Assembly (NCBI RefSeq): GCF_016028255.1
Contig: NZ_CP065707.1
Span: 496,001-560,000, forward strand
DNA length: 64,000 nt
Direction: 5' to 3'
DNA from: Streptococcus oralis
GTDB lineage: Bacteria > Bacillota > Bacilli > Lactobacillales > Streptococcaceae
How positions within the stretch are numbered: the first letter of the stretch is position 1; every line of letters begins with the position of its first letter. The position numbers and the translations under genes are program-made. The notes below the pieces were generated by a model. The model made no database searches and had not been told where the DNA came from. It saw only the letters and a list, made by a program, of their open reading frames with translations. Shown one piece after another: positions 58,117 to 64,000 of the stretch.

Positions 58117-58220
58117 TTTTTGTGTGTTGCATATATTCAAAAGTTTACCCTTTCAAATTTCTAAGTGCTATACTATAGTCATACTTCATATAGGGATTAG
58201 AACAAGAAGGGAGATTATCT

Positions 58221-59468
58221 ATGAAACTATTGTTTAGAAATCAAGCTTATCGACTCTTGACTTTGTCACGATTCTTCAATGCTTTTGGTGCTTCGATTTT
58301 TAACCTGGTATTTATCGTCTATGCATCGACCTTGCCACAAGCCTCTTTTGCTGTTGCTATGGCGAATATTGTCATGATTCTTCCGACTCTCTTTACAGTT
58401 TTTGTAGGGATTCGGGCAGATTACACGAGGGACAAGGTCAAATGGATGACCTATAGCGGTTTGTTTCAGGCTCTTCTCTTTTTCCTAGCAGCTTTGGTAC
58501 TTGGTCAAGCCAGTCTCTTTGCCTTTTCCAGCCTGTGTTTGATTAATGTCATCAGTGATGTGATCAGTGATTTTGCAGGTGGTTTGCGCATGCCTCTTAT
58601 TAAGGAAAAAGTGGCTGAAAATGATCTGATGGAGGCTTATTCTTTTTCCCAGTTTATCACCTATATTTCAGCTATTGGTGGTCAAGCTTTCGGAGTCTGG
58701 CTCTTAGGTCTATCGGTCAATAATTTTTCTCTCGTTGCGGGAATCAATGCCTGTTTTTTCCTAGTATCAGCCGCTATTCTCTTTTTAGGAAGAAGCAAAT
58801 TGGGCCTGTCAATTTCATCTCCTGATGGTGAAATCTTAAAAAATGAGAAGCTTTCTATCAAAGACCAGTTTCTATCAATTTACCGAAATTTACGTCTCGT
58901 TTTTCTAAAAAGTGGACAGAAAAACTTTGGTTTCATGATCTTTGCTGTCTTGCTTATCAATGCTTTGGGTGGCGCTTTGGGAAGCATTTATAACATCTTC
59001 TTTTTGAGTCATTCTCTCTTGAATTTTTCTTACACAGAGGCACTATTTATCGAGCAAGTCTGTGTTTTATTAGCTATCATCATCAGTAGCCTTACGGGCA
59101 ATGATTATTTTGGGAAGCAGTCCTTGCCTAGATTGATGATGTGGGCGACATTAGGAGTCAGTCTAGTTGGTCTGGCTAACTTATTCAATCAAGTCGTGCT
59201 TGGTTTGCTATTCCTCTTTTTAACCTTGTATGTGTCTGGTAAAGTGTCCCCAAAGATTAGTGCCATGCTCATGAAAAATCTAGCTCCAGATGTTCTAGCT
59301 CGTACCAGTAATTTTTTAGGTTTATTGTTTACCTTATCAGTACCTCTTGGTACAGCCTGTTTTTCACTTGTAGCCGTATGGGATATGCAGTTGACTTGGA
59401 TCTTATTTGTTGTCCTTTCTTTGCTGGCTATTCTTCTGACAAGTCTGAATCTCAAAAATGATATTTGA
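58221..59468 (+). CDS. MFS transporter
   Basis: 415 aa with 12 predicted hydrophobic helices and the loop 2-3 signature GIRADYTRDKVKWM. Resembles macrolide-efflux (MefA-like) MFS proteins in topology, but the substrate is unknown. AAGGGAGA ribosome site. Likely controlled by the adjacent Rgg (inference). Confidence 0.82.
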   Translation: MKLLFRNQAYRLLTLSRFFNAFGASIFNLVFIVYASTLPQASFAVAMANIVMILPTLFTVFVGIRADYTRDKVKWMTYSGLFQALLFFLAALVLGQASLFAFSSLCLINVISDVISDFAGGLRMPLIKEKVAENDLMEAYSFSQFITYISAIGGQAFGVWLLGLSVNNFSLVAGINACFFLVSAAILFLGRSKLGLSISSPDGEILKNEKLSIKDQFLSIYRNLRLVFLKSGQKNFGFMIFAVLLINALGGALGSIYNIFFLSHSLLNFSYTEALFIEQVCVLLAIIISSLTGNDYFGKQSLPRLMMWATLGVSLVGLANLFNQVVLGLLFLFLTLYVSGKVSPKISAMLMKNLAPDVLARTSNFLGLLFTLSVPLGTACFSLVAVWDMQLTWILFVVLSLLAILLTSLNLKNDI

Positions 59469-59545
59469 ATCCTAATTTTTTTCTCACTGTTTTAATCCCT
59501 CTATTTATGGTAAAATAAGACTATTAAGTTTAAAGAGGATTCCCT

Positions 59546-60826
59546 ATGAAATTACAAAAACCAAAAGGAACGCAGGATATTTTACCTGCTGAGTCTGCCA
59601 AGTGGCAGTACGTTGAGGGCTTTGCCCGTGAAATTTTCAAGCGCTATAACTATGCAGAAGTACGCACGCCTATTTTTGAGCACTACGAGGTTATCAGCCG
59701 CTCTGTCGGAGATACAACGGATATCGTAACCAAGGAAATGTACGATTTCTATGACAAGGGTGACCGCCACATTACCCTCCGTCCAGAAGGAACTGCTCCC
59801 GTTGTTCGTTCCTATGTGGAAAATAAACTCTTCGCCCCAGAAGTGCAAAAGCCAAGCAAGTTTTACTACATGGGCCCAATGTTTCGTTATGAGCGTCCAC
59901 AGGCAGGGCGTTTGCGCCAGTTCCACCAGATTGGGGTTGAGTGTTTTGGCTCTAGCAATCCAGCTACCGATGTGGAAACAATCGCTATGGCAGCCCATTT
60001 CTTGAAAGAAATCGGCATCCAAGGTGTCAAGTTGCACCTCAACACTCTTGGCAATCCTGAGAGCCGCGCGGCCTATCGCCAAGCCTTGATTGACTATTTG
60101 ACACCGCTTAAGGAGACCTTGTCTAAGGACAGCCAACGTCGCTTGGAGGAAAATCCTCTTCGTGTCTTGGACTCTAAGGAAAAAGAAGACAAGGTGGCAG
60201 TAGAGAATGCGCCGTCTATCTTGGACTTCCTTGATGAAGAAAGCCAAGCTCATTTTGATGCTGTGCGTCAGATGTTGGAAAATCTTGGAGTAGACTACAT
60301 CATCGATACCAATATGGTGCGTGGTTTGGACTACTATAACCACACGATTTTCGAGTTTATCACAGAGATTGAGGGCAATGACCTGACAGTCTGTGCGGGT
60401 GGTCGCTACGATGGCTTGGTTGCTTACTTTGGTGGCCCTGAAACTGCTGGATTTGGTTTTGGACTTGGTGTAGAGCGCCTGCTTCTCATTCTTGAAAAGC
60501 AAGGTGTGTCCCTCCCTATTGAAAACGCCCTAGATGTTTATATCGCAGTCTTGGGAGAAGGAGCAAATGTCAAAGCCCTAGAACTAGTACAGGCTCTTCG
60601 TCAACAAGGATTCAAAGCAGAGCGTGATTACCTCAACCGTAAACTCAAAGCTCAGTTCAAGTCGGCCGATGTCTTTGCGGCTAAGACCCTCATCACTCTA
60701 GGAGAGAGCGAAGTCGAAAGCGGACAAGTGACGGTTAAGAACAATCAAACACGAGAAGAAGTGCAAGTGTCACTTGAGGCAATCAGCCAAAACTTCTCAG
60801 AAATCTTTGAAAAATTGGGCTTTTAA
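59546..60826 (+). CDS. hisS: Histidyl-tRNA synthetase
   Basis: 426 aa, class II synthetase. Motif 1 region near [18 protein letters not shown], motif 2 in [21 protein letters not shown], HisA/B motifs [14 protein letters not shown] and [10 protein letters not shown], motif 3 in [13 protein letters not shown], and a C-terminal anticodon domain. Preceded by a TGG-TAAAAT extended -10. No T-box leader fits in the short gap. Confidence 0.97.
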   Translation: MKLQKPKGTQDILPAESAKWQYVEGFAREIFKRYNYAEVRTPIFEHYEVISRSVGDTTDIVTKEMYDFYDKGDRHITLRPEGTAPVVRSYVENKLFAPEVQKPSKFYYMGPMFRYERPQAGRLRQFHQIGVECFGSSNPATDVETIAMAAHFLKEIGIQGVKLHLNTLGNPESRAAYRQALIDYLTPLKETLSKDSQRRLEENPLRVLDSKEKEDKVAVENAPSILDFLDEESQAHFDAVRQMLENLGVDYIIDTNMVRGLDYYNHTIFEFITEIEGNDLTVCAGGRYDGLVAYFGGPETAGFGFGLGVERLLLILEKQGVSLPIENALDVYIAVLGEGANVKALELVQALRQQGFKAERDYLNRKLKAQFKSADVFAAKTLITLGESEVESGQVTVKNNQTREEVQVSLEAISQNFSEIFEKLGF

Positions 60827-60840
60827 TGACAGATAAACTG

Positions 60841-60868
60841 GTCAGGATCTTATTCCTGACTTTTTTCT
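60841..60868 (+). terminator. Terminator after hisS
   Basis: gtcagga-tcttat-tcctgac, perfect 7-bp arms with T6. Confidence 0.9.
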
Positions 60869-60894
60869 TTTGCAAAATGACAAAAATCATAAAC

Positions 60895-60939
60895 TTTTTG
60901 ACAAATATACTTGTCAAAAAGAAAAAGATGTGCTACAAT
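60895..60939 (+). promoter_or_regulatory. Promoter with 10-bp-arm operator for the XRE/ABC operon
   Basis: tttttgacaa (60895-60904) and ttgtcaaaaa (60911-60920) are perfect inverted arms 6 bp apart. The right arm holds the -35 TTGTCA (60911-60916); 17 bp later comes TGC-extended TACAAT (60934-60939). A repressor bound here would block RNA polymerase. The small XRE protein encoded by the operon is the obvious candidate. Confidence 0.75.
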
Positions 60940-60975
60940 GTAAGCAAGTTAAGAGTAAAGGAGAAAGGAACGATT

Positions 60976-61290
60976 ATGTGGGCATTAGGATTTGTACCTC
61001 TTGTGATTATGTATTATATATACCATTCCCAAAAGGTCAAGAAATTAGAGAATAAAATCAAAAGAATTGAGCAAAAAGAGAAAGGAAATATAGAAATGTC
61101 AAGAATTTTAAAAGAATTGATTGGGAAAAAACCAACAATCGTTGGACAATTATTTGGAACAGACAACTGGGAAGTTGTGGATGTTGATGAGGAATGGGTC
61201 AAGCTACGCCGTGTTGATAAAAAGGGAAAAGAAAAATTTAAACTACAACGTATTGAGGATATCCAAACCGTTGAATTTGGCGGAAAGTAG
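60976..61290 (+). CDS. Small membrane-anchored protein, first gene of the operon
   Basis: 104 aa from the ATG at 60976 (AAGGAGAAAGG upstream; the longer frame from 60826 starts inside hisS). One N-terminal TM (about 3-16), a Lys/Glu coiled-coil segment, then a small soluble domain (GQLFGTDNWEVVDVDEEWVKLRRVDKKGKEKF) of beta character. No family recognised. Confidence 0.7.
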   Translation: MWALGFVPLVIMYYIYHSQKVKKLENKIKRIEQKEKGNIEMSRILKELIGKKPTIVGQLFGTDNWEVVDVDEEWVKLRRVDKKGKEKFKLQRIEDIQTVEFGGK

Positions 61291-61299
61291 GTCTGTGAC

Positions 61300-61506
61300 A
61301 TGCAACTTAAAAATCGTTTAAAAGAGCTTCGGGCTCGCGATGGTCTCAATCAAACCGAACTAGCCAAGCTAGCAGGGGTTTCCCGACAGACCATCAGTTT
61401 GCTAGAGAGGGATGAATACACTCCGTCCATTGTAATCGCCCTGAAGATTTCACAGATATTCAATGAACCAGTCGAGTCGGTATTTCGTATAGAGGAGGAT
61501 GAGTGA
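61300..61506 (+). CDS. XRE-family repressor, YozG-like
   Basis: 68 aa, essentially one HTH domain: RLKELRARDGLNQTELAKLAGVSRQTISLLERDEYTPSIVIALKISQIF. Such stand-alone regulators usually control neighbouring small membrane protein and ABC genes. Stop overlaps the next start (TGATG). Likely binds the palindrome at 60895. Confidence 0.9.
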   Translation: MQLKNRLKELRARDGLNQTELAKLAGVSRQTISLLERDEYTPSIVIALKISQIFNEPVESVFRIEEDE

Positions 61507-61694
61507 TGAACAAGTATAAAGTGATTTATTATATGAGTGTTTTTGCCTTTATTGTGAATGCTTTCGCTATGATTGGAACATTATTCGGTTGGTTTTATTT
61601 TGTTGAAAGTAAGTATTTGTTTTGGATTAATTTAGTTCTCTTGTCCATTTTCAATTGGTTAAAGAAGAAGGAGAAAAATGATGAACAAGTATAA
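61506..61694 (+). CDS. Small two-TM protein, copy 1
   Basis: 62 aa from the ATG at 61506 (AGAGGAGG upstream), starting MNKYKVIYYMSVFAFIVNAF with two hydrophobic helices and a Lys-rich tail. Its first 28 nt are identical to those of the next gene, which it overlaps. No function recognised; YozG-linked DUF2975-like or immunity-type membrane proteins are similar in size. Confidence 0.75.
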   Translation: MNKYKVIYYMSVFAFIVNAFAMIGTLFGWFYFVESKYLFWINLVLLSIFNWLKKKEKNDEQV

Positions 61695-61878
61695 AGTGAT
61701 TTATTATGTAGTTGCCATAGCCCTATTAGTCAGCGTATTTCTACTGATTGGGATGGACCTAGGCTGGTTTAATCTGTATCAAAGCGACCAATTTATTTGG
61801 GTCTACTTTGCTCTCATCCCAGTAATTGAATGGATTGAAAAGAAAGCAAACAATTTAGCAAGTGAAAAAGGAGAATGA
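61681..61878 (+). CDS. Small two-TM protein, copy 2
   Basis: 65 aa (an ATG at 61678 is equally possible). MNKYKVIYYVVAIALLVSVF and a second TM, FIWVYFALIPVIEW, then a charged tail. It is a tandem paralogue of copy 1, diverged after the shared start. AAGGAG just upstream. Overlaps the PspC-like gene region by a few bases depending on start choice. Confidence 0.75.
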   Translation: MNKYKVIYYVVAIALLVSVFLLIGMDLGWFNLYQSDQFIWVYFALIPVIEWIEKKANNLASEKGE

Positions 61879-61880
61879 AT

Positions 61881-62231
61881 ATGAAAAAGTTTTTAGCAGA
61901 TTTTCAAGTAGATACTGAACATAAAGAACTTGCAGGTGTTTGTGCAGGTTTAGGAAATTATTTTAACATTCAAGCCAATATCGTTCGTTTGGTGACAGTC
62001 TTGTTGTTTCTCTCTTCTACGGAGATTGGGATTATAACAGTAACTCTCTATGCCTATCTAGCGGGTTGGCTTGGGAATGAACCCTTGGGAGATGGAGCAA
62101 AAAAAGCTAGAAATCAAGCTATTCTCTTACTTGCTGTTTGTTTGATTTTGGTGTCACTTGGAACAGAAGGCTTAACAGCTATTTATGAATCAGGGAAAGC
62201 ATTTGGTCAGTGGTTAGTTGGATTGGTTTAG
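61881..62231 (+). CDS. PspC-domain membrane protein
   Basis: 116 aa from the ATG at 61881 (GGAG 8 nt upstream; ATG at 61875 is too close to it). PspC core: ELAGVCAGLGNYFNIQANIVRLVTVLLFLSS, with AYLAGWLGNEP and a second hydrophobic segment near the C-terminus. PspC proteins sense or buffer envelope stress. Confidence 0.85.
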   Translation: MKKFLADFQVDTEHKELAGVCAGLGNYFNIQANIVRLVTVLLFLSSTEIGIITVTLYAYLAGWLGNEPLGDGAKKARNQAILLLAVCLILVSLGTEGLTAIYESGKAFGQWLVGLV

Positions 62232-62244
62232 AGAAAGGATGAAT

Positions 62245-62946
62245 ATGAAAAAGAAACATTTATTAATTTTGTTGGGGAGTTTACTGTTAGGTGTTTTATT
62301 GGGAATGATCGGTACTGGTTTTGCTAGTCTTCGTTCAGAAATTTCTCAAGATCAAGTACTGTTTGTTTTAGATACCTTCTTTTTCTGGCTTGGAATTATT
62401 TCAACAATTTTAGCTCTTTATTTTACCAGAATGAGTCGTAAAGCCTACAATAACTACCAAAGAGAAGAAGACGATGAACAAAGTGAACAAGACTATATTA
62501 GGATGTATCGTTTCTTAGATTATGGTACAGTGGCTAACAGTATTTTGCTAATTAGTATGTTATTCAGCTTAGTTGCTATGTTTCCTGAGTTTAGATTATC
62601 TTTATCTCCTTTTCTCTTAGCCATACTTGTAATTTTTGTGGGTAGCTATTGCTTCAACACGACTAGCTTGATCCGTAATTATAAACTTTCTATCATGGCA
62701 ACCCCTAAGGAAATGTTAGAATTCCTAGATACTTATGATGAGGGAGAAAAACAAGCAGAAATGGAAGAAGCTTACTTAATCTTGCTCAAGATTAATCAGA
62801 CGATCTTGCCAGCTATCTACATTCTCTTGATGGTTTTATCACTGGTGTTAGGTGAAGTACAGTTGATTGCTTTAATTATAGCGGTTGCTATTCATATTTA
62901 TATCAACCTTGCACAATTACGCAAAACAAAACGTTACTTTAAGTAA
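62245..62946 (+). CDS. DUF3169-type membrane protein
   Basis: 233 aa from the ATG at 62245 (AAAGG upstream; ATG at 62239 also possible). About five to six TM helices with an acidic loop (REEDDEQSEQDYIRMYRF). DUF3169 proteins commonly accompany XRE regulators and ABC exporters in Firmicutes. Function unknown. Confidence 0.75.
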   Translation: MKKKHLLILLGSLLLGVLLGMIGTGFASLRSEISQDQVLFVLDTFFFWLGIISTILALYFTRMSRKAYNNYQREEDDEQSEQDYIRMYRFLDYGTVANSILLISMLFSLVAMFPEFRLSLSPFLLAILVIFVGSYCFNTTSLIRNYKLSIMATPKEMLEFLDTYDEGEKQAEMEEAYLILLKINQTILPAIYILLMVLSLVLGEVQLIALIIAVAIHIYINLAQLRKTKRYFK

Positions 62947-62957
62947 AAGGAGTTTTT

Positions 62958-63782
62958 ATGATTCGTGTTGAAAATGTAAGCAAAAGTTTTGGGAGCAAAA
63001 AAGCTCTTCATCAGATTTCTTTTGAGATTAAGGAAGGTGAAATCTTTGGTTTTCTTGGACCTTCTGGCTCAGGTAAAACAACTATGATCAATGTTCTGAC
63101 GGGGCAGTTAGCTGCAGATCAGGGGGAGACCGTTCTTCTAGGAAAGTCCTCTCGAAATTTGACTTCAAATGATTTGGAACAAATCGGTATTGTTAGTGAT
63201 GGCAGTGGCTTTTATGAAAAGATGAGCCTCTATAAAAATCTGCTCATTTATGCAAAATTATACGGTCTTAAAGCTTCTAGAGTAGATACAGTACTTGATC
63301 AAGTTGGGTTATCAGATGCTAAAAACCTTATCGCAGAAAAATTATCTACAGGAATGAAACAACGAATGTTCTTGGCTCGTGCCCTTCTGAATGCTCCTAA
63401 AATTCTCTTTCTAGATGAGCCAACAAGTGGTCTTGATCCTACCACCTCAAAATCAATTCATGTTCTCTTACAGGAACTGAAGCAGGCTGGGACAACGATC
63501 TTCTTAACAACCCACGATATGAATGAAGCAACCTTGCTTTGTGACCAGCTCTCTCTTTTAAATAAGGGAAACTTGATTGAGTATGGCAGTCCACAAGAGA
63601 TTATTCAAAAGTACCATGAGGATAAAAAGGTTCGTTTACGTTACCAAGATGGACGCGAACAAGTGGTTCCTTTTGAAGAATTGCCTCATTTGAATACGAC
63701 AAATCTAATAGCTGTTCATTCTTGTGAACCGACTTTAGAAGAAATCTTTATTAGATTGACAGGAGAAAAGTTAGATGTTTAG
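62958..63782 (+). CDS. ABC transporter ATP-binding protein
   Basis: 274 aa. Walker A GPSGSGKT, signature LSTGMKQRMFLARAL, Walker B ILFLDEPTSGLD and the switch His in TTHDMNE. A C-terminal extension of about 55 residues follows. It works with the permease that overlaps its end. Substrate unknown; the type resembles antimicrobial-peptide or bacteriocin export/resistance systems. Confidence 0.92.
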   Translation: MIRVENVSKSFGSKKALHQISFEIKEGEIFGFLGPSGSGKTTMINVLTGQLAADQGETVLLGKSSRNLTSNDLEQIGIVSDGSGFYEKMSLYKNLLIYAKLYGLKASRVDTVLDQVGLSDAKNLIAEKLSTGMKQRMFLARALLNAPKILFLDEPTSGLDPTTSKSIHVLLQELKQAGTTIFLTTHDMNEATLLCDQLSLLNKGNLIEYGSPQEIIQKYHEDKKVRLRYQDGREQVVPFEELPHLNTTNLIAVHSCEPTLEEIFIRLTGEKLDV

Positions 63783-64000
63783 AAAATTAAATGCCCTTCT
63801 TTGGTTAAGGTTACAAGTTCTTATTAGTAATTCAACGTTACTAGCGACATTATTGATGCCCTTTGGTATTGCTATCCTATATAATGAGTTCTTAAACAAG
63901 AGTGGAGAACTGACTATGTTTCTTCTCTCTACGAGTTTGACGATGGTCTTGAGTATGGGAAGTGGTTATATGGTATCGATTATGATGGCTGAGGACAAGG
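63775..64000 (+). CDS. ABC transporter permease, cut by the window end
   Basis: ATG at 63775 overlaps the ATPase stop by 8 bp. MFRKLNALLWLRLQVLISNS followed by hydrophobic segments; about 75 residues visible, no stop before the edge. Partner of the preceding ATPase. Confidence 0.8.
   Translation, partial: MFRKLNALLWLRLQVLISNSTLLATLLMPFGIAILYNEFLNKSGELTMFLLSTSLTMVLSMGSGYMVSIMMAEDK

Noticed and set aside
58082..58220. Short ORF starting at 58082 as a possible SHP pheromone gene for the Rgg
   Set aside because: No ribosome site, and the sequence lacks the hydrophobic, Asp/Glu-Ile-Ile-Gly-like end of SHP peptides; it runs through a terminator-like hairpin and T-run.
59582..60502. 306-aa minus-strand ORF opposite hisS
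   Set aside because: hisS is unmistakable on the plus strand; the antisense frame is open by codon bias only.

Overview
The window reads as chromosomal DNA of a mitis-group Streptococcus (S. mitis / S. oralis type, close to S. pneumoniae). The evidence is gene content and order: purB-strH-bgaR-bgaC-PTS-agaS-galM, then ktr genes, a short PavB-like SSURE adhesin, TCS08 and rpsD follow pneumococcal order. YSIRK/LPXTG surface proteins, a RUP-like repeat and TG-extended -10 promoters also fit. The order then jumps to rpmG/rpmF, ilvD and hisS, with accessory DNA at the junctions. Family names come from reading the translations and from memory; no searches were run.

Region 1 (1-14.5 kb) is a host-glycan module. 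StrH (surface beta-N-acetylhexosaminidase) is followed by the GntR regulator BgaR and a divergent operon: BgaC beta-galactosidase, a mannose-family PTS (IIB, IIC, IID, IIA), AgaS sugar-phosphate isomerase/deaminase, a LacD-type tagatose-1,6-bisphosphate aldolase and GalM. A perfect cre box lies at strH and a cre-like box at bgaC.

Region 2 (14.5-19.1 kb, minus strand) is a run of immunity-type genes (SUKH/SMI1, DUF4241, SUKH, two ankyrin proteins, one unknown) with no toxin beside them. One ankyrin gene is split by a frameshift in an A6 run. Region 3 (19.2-32 kb) holds relP-relR-relS (small alarmone synthetase plus two-component system), a CstR-like persulfide sensor, a DUF6630 membrane protein, a prolyl-tRNA editing protein, and a rhodanese/CoA-disulfide-reductase operon whose promoter carries a 9-bp-arm TACCC/GGGTA palindrome. 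An acetyltransferase, a DUF4353 lipoprotein, a nucleoside phosphorylase and KtrB/KtrA follow.

Region 4 (32-45 kb) holds the PavB-like adhesin and TCS08, then a decayed conjugative or mobilisable element (primase-like Rep, HTH/SANT-like protein, relaxosome-type small proteins, an oriT-like stretch, a lipoprotein, a VirB6/TrbL-like membrane protein) bounded by an ISLre2 transposase. A small minus-strand RNA candidate and the rpsD leader come next.

Region 5 (46-52.8 kb, between rpsD and rpmG) looks like a defence island. It has an integrase fragment, then a five-gene cluster around a Ycf46-like AAA+ ATPase. That cluster contains a coiled-coil/two-TM protein, a 58-aa protein, and two proteins of unknown function. 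Next is an AbiF-type HEPN protein with a structured intergenic region that may be its RNA partner. This is my best candidate for an undescribed system.

Region 6 (52.9-64 kb) is rpmG, rpmF, an RHH protein plus SPFH protein with a palindromic promoter, ilvD, a RUP-like repeat, a SufT-like protein, an Rgg regulator, an MFS transporter and hisS. It ends with an operon of small membrane proteins, an XRE repressor, PspC and DUF3169 proteins and an ABC transporter running off the end.
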